From Halomonas binhaiensis (GTDB lineage Bacteria > Pseudomonadota > Gammaproteobacteria > Pseudomonadales > Halomonadaceae): 64,000 bases of DNA. The stretch covers positions 3,596,001 through 3,660,000 of the forward strand of contig NZ_CP038437.2 in the NCBI RefSeq assembly GCF_008329985.2, read 5' to 3'. The position numbers were made by a program, and so were the translations under genes. This document shows positions 8,074 to 16,568 of the stretch, in pieces. The notes beneath the pieces are model-generated. The model saw only the letters and a program-made list of their open reading frames with translations, ran no database searches and was not told where the DNA came from. Each line of letters begins with the position of its first letter. The stretch's first letter is position 1.

Positions 8074-8922
8074 TCAGCCGCGCTTGCTGTAGGGAAGCGC
8101 CATATGACGGTTGACGTCCTTGTACAGCAGATAGCGGAAGGGGCCGGGGCCACCGGCATAGCATGCCTGAGGGCAGAAGGCGCGTAGCCACATGTAATCG
8201 CCGGCCTCGACCTCGACCCACTGCTGGTTGAGGTGATAGACCGCCTTGCCTTCCAGCACGTAGAGACCATGTTCCATGACATGGGTCTCATCGAAAGGAA
8301 TCACCCCGCCCGGCTGGAAAGTGACGATCGTCACATGCATGTCGTGACGCATGTCTTCCGGGTCAACGAAGCGAGTGGTTGCCCAGACCTCATTGCAGTC
8401 AGGCATCACGGAAGGCGCGATGTCATTCTCGTTGACCACGAAAGCCTCCGGTACATCGATGCCATCGACCTTTTCATACGCCTTGCGAATCCAGTGAAAG
8501 CGCACCGCTGCATCTGACTCATTGCGCAACTGCCAATCACTACCTGGCGGAATGAATGCGTAGCCGCCCGGCGCCATACGGTGCTTCTCGCCAGAAATGG
8601 TCAGCGCCATTTCGCCTTCCACCACGAACAGCACACCTTCAGCACCCGGGTCGCTTTCAGGACGTTCACTGCCACCGCCCGGTGAGACTTCCATGATGTA
8701 TTGGGAGAAAGTCTCGGCAAAACCAGACAACGGCCGCGACAGCACCCACAAACGGGTATTGTCCCAATGCGGCAGCCTGCTGGTGACGATATCTCGGTAA
8801 ACCCCTTTCGGGATCACCGCAAAGGCTTCGGTGAACATGGCACGGTCAGTGGTCATGACCTTCTGGTCGGGATGACCGCCATGGGGAGCATAATAGGTGC
8901 GATTCGGTTTGGCTGTGCTCAT
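8074..8922 (-). CDS. allE: (S)-ureidoglycine aminohydrolase (bicupin)
   Basis: A bicupin of 282 residues that hydrolyses (S)-ureidoglycine to (S)-ureidoglycolate and ammonia. The C-terminal cupin shows Glu212, His214, His218 and Gln252. These have the same spacing as the four Mn ligands of the plant enzyme (Glu-x-His-x3-His-x33-Gln). The full-length family pattern is present, from TYYAPHGGHPDQ to the C-terminal HMALPYSKRG. It follows allA by 93 bp on the same strand and is probably co-transcribed. Its substrate is normally made by allantoate amidohydrolase, which is not in this window. Confidence 0.92.
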   Translation of the reverse strand: MSTAKPNRTYYAPHGGHPDQKVMTTDRAMFTEAFAVIPKGVYRDIVTSRLPHWDNTRLWVLSRPLSGFAETFSQYIMEVSPGGGSERPESDPGAEGVLFVVEGEMALTISGEKHRMAPGGYAFIPPGSDWQLRNESDAAVRFHWIRKAYEKVDGIDVPEAFVVNENDIAPSVMPDCNEVWATTRFVDPEDMRHDMHVTIVTFQPGGVIPFDETHVMEHGLYVLEGKAVYHLNQQWVEVEAGDYMWLRAFCPQACYAGGPGPFRYLLYKDVNRHMALPYSKRG

Positions 8923-9015
8923 AGTCTTTCTCGGATATGTCTTGTTGGTGATGATATTGCGAGCGCTTATGTCGTTGATATTCTTGCTATTGACATGTGT
9001 CGCACGGATATCTGA

Positions 9016-9504
9016 TCAGGCAAGGGTGACACGAATGTCCAACGGATACTCATCACAGTTGTTGCCATCGCCACCACGATCGACAACCAGGAACTCCCCT
9101 TCGCGTTCGAGTACCGACTGGATGGCATGCCAGGTTCCTGCGCGATAATTGACGCCTTGGCGACCATCAGTGACAAAGGCACGTACTTCTGCAGGATCTA
9201 TACGATCGCCAGGTGGGGCCACCACGATAATGAAGCGTTCCTCGTGCAGAGGCATGAAAGCCTGACTGCCTAGAGGATGGCGCTCGAGAAAGGTCAATGC
9301 CAACGGCAGCGTGATCGGCTGGCTGACAAAGATGCTGATCAAAGGTCGGGCGTTTTCCCCCAGCGTTTCGACCTGGGCCAGGTCATGATGGCGCTGAGTA
9401 CGACCGGCATTGATCGGGAAGTGCTCGGAAGTACGGGCATCGATGATGTCCCCGAAAGGCGCGAAAGCTTCCTGGGTCAATGGCCCAGCGACAAGTTCCA
9501 GCAT
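9016..9504 (-). CDS. allA: Ureidoglycolate lyase
   Basis: A 162-residue enzyme that cleaves (S)-ureidoglycolate to glyoxylate and urea. The length matches E. coli AllA (160). Recognisable segments are LTQEAFAPFGDII near the N-terminus, HPLGSQAFMPLH and YRAGTWHAIQSV. The start at 9504 is supported by GGAGA about 6 bases upstream. Longer in-frame starts would run through the divergent promoter region. Two IclR/AllR-like palindromes at 9577-9614 lie just upstream and fit glyoxylate-responsive control. Confidence 0.93.
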   Translation of the reverse strand: MLELVAGPLTQEAFAPFGDIIDARTSEHFPINAGRTQRHHDLAQVETLGENARPLISIFVSQPITLPLALTFLERHPLGSQAFMPLHEERFIIVVAPPGDRIDPAEVRAFVTDGRQGVNYRAGTWHAIQSVLEREGEFLVVDRGGDGNNCDEYPLDIRVTLA

Positions 9505-9576
9505 AGAGATTCTCCGTTGCAGCGCATCCACTACCGCCCAGCCTCGCCTGGTAGCGGTGGGTATCGCACCAGTCCA

Positions 9577-9592
9577 TGGAAAAAAATTCCCA
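9577..9592. promoter_or_regulatory. Imperfect IclR/AllR-like palindrome
   Basis: TGGAAAAAAATTCCCA is a degenerate relative of the adjacent palindrome at 9600-9614. The two centres are about 23 bp apart, roughly two helical turns, which suits cooperative binding. Confidence 0.4.
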
Positions 9593-9599
9593 GCCACTG

Positions 9600-9614
9600 T
9601 GGAAATATTTTCCA
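9600..9614. promoter_or_regulatory. IclR/AllR-type operator TGGAAATATTTTCCA
   Basis: It matches the E. coli IclR consensus TGGAAATNATTTCCA, as I recall it, at 14 of 15 positions. It lies in the 265-bp divergent region between allA (leftward) and the YfcC-like carrier (rightward). A close copy sits upstream of glcD at 38405-38419. No IclR-family gene is present in the window. Confidence 0.55.
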
Positions 9615-9769
9615 TCTTAATATCCAATAGCGAAACGACACAATCGACAGATGGTAAAAATGTCATCGAAGGATCCCCTGCTCCTCTCGATGCCATGATC
9701 ATTCGTCGGTGCCGTGCATCTCCTCTTGTACAAGAGCCCCTATCAAGTCCAATAACATGCGAGGGCCCC

Positions 9770-11203
9770 ATGCAGACCCCGACCAACAGTACAACAGCCA
9801 GCAAGAAACGCTCGCTGCGCATACCCCATATCTATGTCATTCTGTTCATCTTCATTGCCCTGGCATCGATTGCGACCTACTTCGTGCCTGCTGGGCAGTA
9901 TGAGCGGGTTCCTGGTCCCAATGGCCGCATCACCATCGACGCTGAGTCGTTCCAGTTCGTCGATAGCACGCCAGTGGGAATCACTGACTTCATGAAGGCG
10001 ATTCCCAATGGGCTGATGAGCGCCGGAGAGGTGGTGTTCTTCACGTTCATGATCGGCGGCATGTTCATGGTGTTGCGCCGTACAGGTATCATCGAACTCG
10101 CTGTCGACAAGCTCAGTCGTCGTTTCACCCACCAACGCCTGCTGCTGATACCGGTGCTGATGACGGTATTCGCTCTTGTCGCCACCATCATTGGTACCCA
10201 GGAACTGGCGCTGGTCTATGTTCCTGTCATATTGCCGCTGATGATCGCGCTGCGCTTTGACTCCGTCACGGCGGCGGCCGTAGCACTTTGTGCGACGACG
10301 GCAGGATTCACTACCGGTGTACTCAACCCCATCAACACCGGTCTTGCACAGCAGCTCTCGGGGCTGCCGCTGTATTCCGGCTTCATGCTTCGTGCCTTGG
10401 CTTTCGTCGCCATTCTGGCTGCTGGCATCTTCTTCGTGATGCGTTATGCGCGCCGGGTCAGCCGAAACCCGGAAGCCAGCCTGCTGCACGATGATCCCCA
10501 GGAACTCGAGAAGCGCCACCATTACCTGCACGCTGCCGATGAAGGTGAGCTGACCGCTACAACGCGCCAGAAGCTTGCCAGCCTCGCAACATTCGCCTTC
10601 ATGGCTCTGCTGGTGTACGGCGTACTGGCCCACGGCTGGTTCATGATGGAAATGGCCGGCCTGTTCATCATCATGGGCATTGTCGTCGGCCTGATTGCCG
10701 GACTTGGCACTGAAGACATCTGTGAAGGCTTCAACCAGGGCTTTCGCGATGTACTGGTTGGCGCCATGATCGCCGGTATCGCCCGAGGTGTCGCCGTCGT
10801 GCTTGAAGACGGCCAGATCATGGACACCATGGTACATGGGCTTGGTAACCTGGTCGGCGAGCTGCCAACACTGCTGTCTGCTGCTGGCATGTATTTCTCC
10901 CAGCTTGCCTTCAACTTCGTCGTACCTTCCGGCAGTGGCCAGGCCCTGGTGACCATGCCCATCATGGCTCCTCTGTCCGATCTCATCGGCGTCACCCGTC
11001 AGACTGCAGTACTGGCCTATCAGCTCGGTGACGGCATCGGCAATATCCTTTACCCCACCTCAGGCTACTTCATGGCGACCCTGGCATTGGCCGGTGTACC
11101 GTGGCAACGTTGGGTGAAATTCTTCTTCCCGCTGTTCTGCGTCTGGGTCCTGATTTCACTTGCTTTCCTGATCGTGGCCCAGGCCACCCACTGGGTTGGC
11201 TGA
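9770..11203 (+). CDS. YfcC-family carrier (DcuC/C4-dicarboxylate anaerobic carrier superfamily)
   Basis: A membrane protein of 477 residues with about 12 helices. It begins with a short polar stretch followed by RIPHIYVILFIFIALASIATYFVPAGQYER, which is characteristic of YfcC proteins, and carries internal repeats such as SGLPLYSGFM and VPSGSGQALVTMPIMAPLSDL. The start at 9770 has GAGGG just upstream. It is divergent from allA and shares the region with IclR/AllR-like sites, so it may carry a ureide (allantoate or ureidoglycolate) or glyoxylate. E. coli YfcC has no firm substrate, so function is open. Confidence 0.82.
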   Translation: MQTPTNSTTASKKRSLRIPHIYVILFIFIALASIATYFVPAGQYERVPGPNGRITIDAESFQFVDSTPVGITDFMKAIPNGLMSAGEVVFFTFMIGGMFMVLRRTGIIELAVDKLSRRFTHQRLLLIPVLMTVFALVATIIGTQELALVYVPVILPLMIALRFDSVTAAAVALCATTAGFTTGVLNPINTGLAQQLSGLPLYSGFMLRALAFVAILAAGIFFVMRYARRVSRNPEASLLHDDPQELEKRHHYLHAADEGELTATTRQKLASLATFAFMALLVYGVLAHGWFMMEMAGLFIIMGIVVGLIAGLGTEDICEGFNQGFRDVLVGAMIAGIARGVAVVLEDGQIMDTMVHGLGNLVGELPTLLSAAGMYFSQLAFNFVVPSGSGQALVTMPIMAPLSDLIGVTRQTAVLAYQLGDGIGNILYPTSGYFMATLALAGVPWQRWVKFFFPLFCVWVLISLAFLIVAQATHWVG

Positions 11204-11246
11204 CTGCTAGAGACAAACAGTTTTTTTGAGACAGCGCACCTTCCCG

Positions 11247-11275
11247 ACACCGCCAGCAGATCCTGCTGGCGGTGT
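11247..11275. terminator. Terminator hairpin between convergent carrier gene and puuE
   Basis: A perfect 13-bp stem: ACACCGCCAGCAG (11247-11259) pairs with CTGCTGGCGGTGT (11263-11275) around the loop ATC. TCTTCC follows on the + strand. It lies between the 11203 and 11302 stops and can serve both genes. Confidence 0.8.
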
Positions 11276-11301
11276 TCTTCCATCACAACCTGTGACCTGC
11301 C

Positions 11302-12234
11302 TCAGCGAGCCGGGTGATGCTCGGCCCAGTGCCGGGCGATATCCACACGACGCGTCACCCAGACACGATCATGCGCTTCGATATGATCAAGGAAGCGCTG
11401 CAGGGCGCGGAAACGGCCAGGACGCCCGATCAGGCGGCAATGCAGTCCAATGGACAGCATCTTCGGCGTATCTTCGCCTTCCGCATAAAGCACATCGAAG
11501 GCATCACGCAGATAGGTAAAGAAGTGATCTGCCGTATTGAAGCCCTGCGGAGCAGCAAAGCGCATGTCATTGGTGTCCAGGGTGTAAGGCACGACCAGAT
11601 GGGAACGCTCCTGGCCTTGACTGTCGGCCTCACGCGTCCAGAACGGCAGGTCATCTCCGTAATAATCGCTGTCATAAAGGAAGCTGCCTTCATCCAGCAC
11701 CAGACGACGGGTGTTGGGGCTGTCGCGTCCGGTATACCAGCCCAACGGACGTTCGCCGTAGAGGTTTTCGAAGATTTCGATGGCCTTGCGCATGTGTTCG
11801 CGTTCGACTGACTCAGCTACCTGCTGATAGTGAATCCAGCGGTACCCATGGCAGGCGATTTCATGGCCAAGTTCCTTGAAGGCATGGGCCACTTCCGGAT
11901 GACGCTCCAGAGCCATCGCCACGCCAAAGACGGTCAGCGGCAGGCCACGGCGTTCGAACTCACGCAGGATGCGCCAGACTCCCGCACGCGAGCCGTATTC
12001 ATAGATGGACTCCATGCTCAGGTGACGGTCTGGGTAGGCATCTGCCCCGATGATTTCGGAAAGAAACTGCTCAGAACCTGCATCTCCATGCAGCACGCAG
12101 TTCTCCCCACCTTCTTCGTAGTTGAGTACGAACTGGACGGCAATCCTGGCCTTGCCCGGCCAGTTGGCCTCCGGTGGCGTGCGCCCATAGCCGATCAAGT
12201 CGCGCGGGTAGGAAGAAGAGGAAAGCGTGCTCAT
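11302..12234 (-). CDS. puuE: Allantoinase, PuuE type (polysaccharide-deacetylase fold)
   Basis: A 310-residue protein matching the metal-independent allantoinase PuuE, which hydrolyses allantoin to allantoate. Typical segments are YPRDLIGYGRTPPEANWPG at the N-terminus, FVLNYEEGGEN, HEIACHGYRWIHYQ and GWYTGRDSPNTRRL. Two ATGs are close together. The first (12240) touches the GGAG site, whereas the second (12234) has proper 6-base spacing and is preferred. It is divergent from the racemase gene across a region with three TGTATACA-type sites. It would follow puuD, uraH and uraD in the urate pathway. Confidence 0.93.
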   Translation of the reverse strand: MSTLSSSSYPRDLIGYGRTPPEANWPGKARIAVQFVLNYEEGGENCVLHGDAGSEQFLSEIIGADAYPDRHLSMESIYEYGSRAGVWRILREFERRGLPLTVFGVAMALERHPEVAHAFKELGHEIACHGYRWIHYQQVAESVEREHMRKAIEIFENLYGERPLGWYTGRDSPNTRRLVLDEGSFLYDSDYYGDDLPFWTREADSQGQERSHLVVPYTLDTNDMRFAAPQGFNTADHFFTYLRDAFDVLYAEGEDTPKMLSIGLHCRLIGRPGRFRALQRFLDHIEAHDRVWVTRRVDIARHWAEHHPAR

Positions 12235-12684
12235 GATCATCTCCTGTCAAGCCATCGCGTCCTGTCAGGACGCGATTCTTCGGCATGCCGATATATTGTT
12301 GGTGTCGCTGAGCTTTTAGCTGCCAGCTTATGTATACAAAGAAAAGATAGACTGTATCCAACGTGACATCAAGCGCTTTTCATGGCTCAGAAGCCATTGA
12401 GCGACATTAAATCCAGTAATGACGAGTAGTTACTGATTTTTCCAATCATTTTTGTATACAAAAATACAGAAAATGCAGCACATGAGTTGAAAGAAAAGAT
12501 GAACAATAAAAGTGATCACGCCTGACAACCATTTCAATAGCAGTCAAATAAAATCAATAATTATCTGTTTTTAAACGCTTTTTAAAACCTTGCGATATTT
12601 TTCTCTCGCATGCTTGAACCGTATTCGATGCCGGTCTATTTTGTGTACAAAGATAAAAAATTCCGTACTCGAGACTTTTTACCT
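12235..12684. promoter_or_regulatory. Divergent puuE/racemase control region with three TGTATACA-like sites
   Basis: A 450-bp AT-rich region without a credible gene. It holds palindromes at 12331-12338 (TGTATACA), 12453-12460 (TGTATACA, flanked as TTTTTGTATACAAAAAT) and 12642-12649 (TGTGTACA). The last is about 35 bp from the racemase start, where a bound regulator would block transcription. Confidence 0.6.
12450..12463. promoter_or_regulatory. Best TGTATACA operator candidate
   Basis: TTTTGTATACAAAA is a perfect 14-bp palindrome in the divergent puuE/racemase region. The core also occurs at 12331, 17357 (one mismatch) and 19223, and nowhere that I noticed outside the purine section. The GntR/FCD protein at 16569-17300 is the natural candidate to bind it. 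Confidence 0.55.
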
Positions 12685-13446
12685 ATGCGCATCCACCTGA
12701 TCAATCCCAATACCACCTCGGGCATGACCGAGACCATCCGCAACGCGGGCGTCACCATCGCCGCTGCAGACACTCGTATCACCGCATCTCAGCCCATCAG
12801 CGGCCCGGTATCCATTGAGGGCCATTTCGACGAGGCCATCAGCGCAGTCGGCGTCCTGGATGAAATCCTGCGCCTGGACCAGGAGACGGATCAACCAGAC
12901 GCTTATGTCCTGGCCTGCTTCGGCGACCCGGGGCTACTGGCCGCCCGTGAAGCCACTCGAGCCCCCGTCATTGGCATCGCCGAAGCCGCCTTCCATATGG
13001 CGACATTGATCAGCACGCGTTTCTCGGTGGTCACCACACTCGGACGTACCGTGATCATCGCCGAGCATCTGCTCGACCAATACGGCTTCCGCCATCACTG
13101 TCGCCGCGTGCGTGCAGCGGAAATTCCTGTACTGGACCTGGAAGATGACAGCGATCGCGCCCTTGAGAAGATCATCGAGGAAGGCATTCGAGCCCGGGAT
13201 GAAGACGGCATCGGCGCCATCGTGCTGGGCTGTGGTGGCATGGCCAACCTGACCGACACCATCAGTCGAGAAGTCGGCCTCCCGGTGGTGGAAGGCGTCA
13301 CTGCAGCGGTGAAGCTGGCTGAGGCCCTGGTTGGCCTGAAACTTGCTACCTCCAAGGTCGGAGACCTGGCTTTCCCGCGTCCAAAGCCCTTTACCGGCCA
13401 CTATGCCCACTTGTCCGACCTCGACCTCAACCGCAGGAATAGCTAG
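12685..13446 (+). CDS. hpxA: Allantoin/hydantoin racemase, HpxA-like
   Basis: A 253-residue Asp/Glu racemase-family enzyme with both catalytic cysteines: Cys78 in VLACFGDPGL and Cys183 in LGCGGMANL. Setting among puuE, urate genes and NCS1 permeases points to allantoin racemisation, which lets the pathway use both enantiomers, as for HpxA. A general hydantoin racemase is the alternative. The start at 12685 (MRIHLINPNTT) is the family's usual N-terminus; an in-frame ATG at 12610 would add an unconserved tail across an operator-like site. It is followed 71 bp later by a permease gene. Confidence 0.85.
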   Translation: MRIHLINPNTTSGMTETIRNAGVTIAAADTRITASQPISGPVSIEGHFDEAISAVGVLDEILRLDQETDQPDAYVLACFGDPGLLAAREATRAPVIGIAEAAFHMATLISTRFSVVTTLGRTVIIAEHLLDQYGFRHHCRRVRAAEIPVLDLEDDSDRALEKIIEEGIRARDEDGIGAIVLGCGGMANLTDTISREVGLPVVEGVTAAVKLAEALVGLKLATSKVGDLAFPRPKPFTGHYAHLSDLDLNRRNS

Positions 13447-13517
13447 ACAACACCGGGGATGGAGCCTACTCCCTCCCCAGGACACCAACATAACAACCAC
13501 AACATGAGGCTCCCAAC

Positions 13518-14879
13518 ATGACCTCTACAAGCACATCAACATCGTCCGAGGCCAACGCCGCGGCCACAGGTACCAAGGGGGTGGGCGATGAGTCCCTGGC
13601 CCCCCAGAAAACCCGCATCATGGGGCGTACCTCCTACCTGCTGGCCTGGTTCGGAGGCTGCGTATCCATCGGCACCTTCACCATGGGTTCCAGCGTCGTC
13701 GGCACACTCAATCTGATTCAGGCGACCTTGGCCATCGCTATCGGTTGCTTCGTCATCGGGATTGCGCTGGCTCTGAATGGTGCCGCTGGCTACAAGTACG
13801 GCATCCCCTTCATGGTGCAGGCGCGCAGTGCCTTCGGCTTCCAGGGAACTCGTCTACCGGGGCTGGTCCGTGCGGTGCCTGCCATTGTCTGGTATGGCTT
13901 CCAGAGCTGGATCGGGGCCGGGGCCCTTAACCTTGTATCGGCGACACTGTTTGGTTACGACAACCTGATCGTGTTCTTCATCGGCTTCCAGTTCTTGCAG
14001 ATTGCTCTCTCGGTCACCGGCTTTCAGGGCATCAAGTGGCTGGAGAACATCGGTAGCGGCTTCATCCTCGCCTCACTGGTATACATGTTCTACAGCACTG
14101 TCGTGCGCTACGGAGACACCCTGTCGGCCAACCTGATCACCATGGAAGGCTCCTGGGGCCTGCCATTCTGGGGTGCCACCATGCTGTTCCTGGGTATCTA
14201 CTCGACCATGATACTCAATGTCAGCGACTACGCTCGTGAACACAAGAAAGGCACAGGCCCGGGCCTGCTGACCACGATCTACGCCATGTCTATCCTGCCT
14301 TGCACCCTGTTCATGGGCCTGATTGGCTTCATGGTCTCGGAAGCTACCGGCGTGGCCGATCCAATCAAGGTGTTCTCCAATGCGGTGGACAACACACCTC
14401 TGCTGATGACCACTCTGCTGTTCATTGCCTTTGCCCAGGTCACCACCAACGTACTCAACAACGTGGTACCCCCTACCTATGTCCTGATGGATACCTTCAA
14501 GCTGAGCTATCGCAAGGCCAGTGTCGTCGTCGGATTGCTGGCCTTCGCCACCTTCCCCTGGGAGCTGGTCAAGGATGAGTCCGCGGCTGGCCTGCAGGTC
14601 TTCGTCCAGACCTACTCTTCCTTCCTTGGACCGATCTTCGCGGTACTGATAGTCGACTACTACCTGATTCGCCGCCGCACGCTGGATCTGGCAAAACTCT
14701 ACGATGAGAACGGCCCTTATCGTGGTATCAACCTGGCCGCTCTGGTCGCCACTGCAGTCGGGGTGCTCGCAGCCTTCAGCATGCCAACCGTGTCCTGGTA
14801 TGCCAGCCTGATTCCTGCCGGGCTGACTTACTGGCTGCTGATGCAGTACTGGCCGACCTGCCGCCGCTTCGCTGAATGA
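13518..14879 (+). CDS. NCS1-family purine/cytosine/allantoin permease
   Basis: A 453-residue protein with about 12 membrane helices. The N-terminal 40 residues are polar and begin with a Ser/Thr repeat (MTSTSTSTSS). The NCS1 core is clear: WFGGCVSIGTFTMGSSVVG, KYGIPFMVQARSAFGFQG and IVWYGFQSWIGAGALN. It probably imports a purine base, urate or allantoin by Na+ or H+ symport. It lies in a rightward series racemase-NCS1-NCS1. The exact substrate cannot be told from the sequence. Confidence 0.87.
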   Translation: MTSTSTSTSSEANAAATGTKGVGDESLAPQKTRIMGRTSYLLAWFGGCVSIGTFTMGSSVVGTLNLIQATLAIAIGCFVIGIALALNGAAGYKYGIPFMVQARSAFGFQGTRLPGLVRAVPAIVWYGFQSWIGAGALNLVSATLFGYDNLIVFFIGFQFLQIALSVTGFQGIKWLENIGSGFILASLVYMFYSTVVRYGDTLSANLITMEGSWGLPFWGATMLFLGIYSTMILNVSDYAREHKKGTGPGLLTTIYAMSILPCTLFMGLIGFMVSEATGVADPIKVFSNAVDNTPLLMTTLLFIAFAQVTTNVLNNVVPPTYVLMDTFKLSYRKASVVVGLLAFATFPWELVKDESAAGLQVFVQTYSSFLGPIFAVLIVDYYLIRRRTLDLAKLYDENGPYRGINLAALVATAVGVLAAFSMPTVSWYASLIPAGLTYWLLMQYWPTCRRFAE

Positions 14880-14903
14880 TATTCAGCCCCAGACACCACC
14901 ACC

Positions 14904-14934
14904 CCCAGTGAACGCCTGCCAGGCGTTCACTGGG
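14904..14934 (+). terminator. Long perfect hairpin between the two NCS1 genes
   Basis: CCCAGTGAACGCCTG (14904-14918) and CAGGCGTTCACTGGG (14920-14934) are perfect inverted repeats around one central base. They give a 13-bp stem with a 5-base loop. No U-tract follows, so partial termination or mRNA stabilisation is as likely as full termination. Confidence 0.55.
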
Positions 14935-14965
14935 TGCCGCCGATAATGACAAAAGGACGGTGACA

Positions 14966-16420
14966 ATGTCCCAAGATGATCTGACCATCGACACATCGCG
15001 TGCCGATCCTTCGTTGTACAACGAAGACCTTGCACCGCTGCCCCACAGCAAGCGCAACTGGGGGGCCTTCGAAATCTTCAACGTGTGGTCCAACGATATC
15101 CAGAGCCTGTTCGGCTACACCCTCGCGGCTTCCCTGTTCCTCAGCTACAACCTCAACGGCTGGGCCGTGATGGCGGCCATTATCCTGGCGGGTGTGATCG
15201 TCATGTTCCTGGTCAATCTCACTGGCTCGCCCAGTGTGCGCTACGGCATCCCCTTCCCGGTGATGATACGTGCCAGCATGGGAGTTCGAGGCTCCAACCT
15301 GCCAGCACTGCTGAGAGCCGTCGTGGGAATCTTCTGGTATGGCGTACAGACCTACTTTGCCTCCACTGCTGTGACCCTGATGATCACGGCGTTGATCGGT
15401 AGTGATGGCGGTAGCGGAATGCTTGGACTGTCTCCGGTAGCCTGGCTGTCTTTCCTGTTGGTATGGCTGTTCCAGATGGCAATCTTCTGGGCTGGCATCG
15501 AGCGCATCAAGCACTTCCTCAACTGGGCCGGTCCCCTGGTCTATGTGGTGATGGTGGTGTTGATGGGCATTGTCTGGTGGGAAGCAGGCGACCAGTTGCT
15601 GCCTGCTGTCAGTGAAATATTCACTGCTCAAGGTGAAGGCCAGGGCGGTATCGCAGCCTTTGCTGCCATCGTCGGTACCATGGTGGCCTACTTCGCAGCG
15701 GTGGTGATCAACTTTGGTGACTTCACCCGCTTTGTCAGAACCGAACGTCAGATGAAACTCGGCAACCTCCTTGGCCTGCCACTCAATGTGGCGTTCTTCT
15801 CCTTCATTGCCTTGATCATTACCGCCGGTACCGTGGTGCTGTTCGGGGAGGCGCTGACCAATCCGACCGACATTGTCGAGCGAGTCGACGCCCTGCCCTT
15901 GACCCTGCTCGCCGCAGTCACCTTCTTCGCGGCTACTGTCGGGATCAACCTGGTCGCCAATTTCATTCCCCCGGCCTACGACCTGGCCAACCTGTTCCCG
16001 CGCCACATCAGCTTTCGTACCGGCGGGCTGATTACCGCCTGTGTCGCACTGGTGGTCGGTGCTCTTTGGGTATCAGTGATCAGCCAGATCGGTGTCCCCG
16101 GTTTCGTCAACGCCGTAGGTGCCATTGTCGCGCCTTTCTACGGCATCATCGTCGTTGACTACTACCTCATCAAGGGTGGCAAACTGGATGTACAGGCACT
16201 GTTTTCGGCACGTGAAGGGGATGCCTATACCTATACCAACGGCTGGAACATTCGCGGCCTGGTTGCCTTCGGTCTGGCAGCCATGTTCTCGCTTTCGACG
16301 GTAGTGGTGCCTGCAATGGAAAGCCTGGCTGGCTTCGGCTGGATGATGGGCGCAGCCCTGGGAGGCATCCTCTACCTGGCCTTGATGCGCAGCCAAGCAG
16401 TCACGGCTCCCGCCCAATGA
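14966..16420 (+). CDS. NCS1-family permease, allantoin/uracil type
   Basis: A 484-residue membrane protein of about 12 helices, with the Mhp1/PucI-like signature SKRNWGAFEIFNVWSNDIQS, followed by VRYGIPFPVMIRASMGVRGSN and FWYGVQTYFAS. These are closest in pattern to the allantoin/uracil/hydantoin branch. The ATG at 14966 is preferred over a GTG at 14960 because AAGGA lies 8 bases upstream. It differs from the first permease, so the two probably carry different purine-pathway compounds. A strong terminator follows at 16466. Confidence 0.88.
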   Translation: MSQDDLTIDTSRADPSLYNEDLAPLPHSKRNWGAFEIFNVWSNDIQSLFGYTLAASLFLSYNLNGWAVMAAIILAGVIVMFLVNLTGSPSVRYGIPFPVMIRASMGVRGSNLPALLRAVVGIFWYGVQTYFASTAVTLMITALIGSDGGSGMLGLSPVAWLSFLLVWLFQMAIFWAGIERIKHFLNWAGPLVYVVMVVLMGIVWWEAGDQLLPAVSEIFTAQGEGQGGIAAFAAIVGTMVAYFAAVVINFGDFTRFVRTERQMKLGNLLGLPLNVAFFSFIALIITAGTVVLFGEALTNPTDIVERVDALPLTLLAAVTFFAATVGINLVANFIPPAYDLANLFPRHISFRTGGLITACVALVVGALWVSVISQIGVPGFVNAVGAIVAPFYGIIVVDYYLIKGGKLDVQALFSAREGDAYTYTNGWNIRGLVAFGLAAMFSLSTVVVPAMESLAGFGWMMGAALGGILYLALMRSQAVTAPAQ

Positions 16421-16465
16421 AGAGGTTCTGACAAGGAAACTTCTCCTGTCAGCATGCCACATGCT

Positions 16466-16493
16466 CAAGCCCCGGCTACCAGGCCGGGGCTTG
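16466..16493 (+). terminator. Rho-independent terminator after second NCS1 gene
   Basis: CAAGCCCCGGC (16466-16476) pairs perfectly with GCCGGGGCTTG (16483-16493) around a 6-base loop, followed by TCTTTGTC. It ends the rightward racemase-permease transcript and lies before the convergent GntR gene. Confidence 0.82.
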
Positions 16494-16568
16494 TCTTTGT
16501 CATGATTGTCATGATCGCCATGGATGGCATGGAGACTGGGCTATCTCCCTTTGAGCAGGGACAGGCGC

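Noticed and set aside
9743..10837. Long antisense frame over the YfcC-like gene
   Set aside because: Shadow of the carrier gene. No family features.
14927..16006. Long open frame antisense to the second NCS1 gene
   Set aside because: It is the shadow of a well-supported membrane protein; composition is dominated by His, Gln and Asp as expected for the reverse frame.
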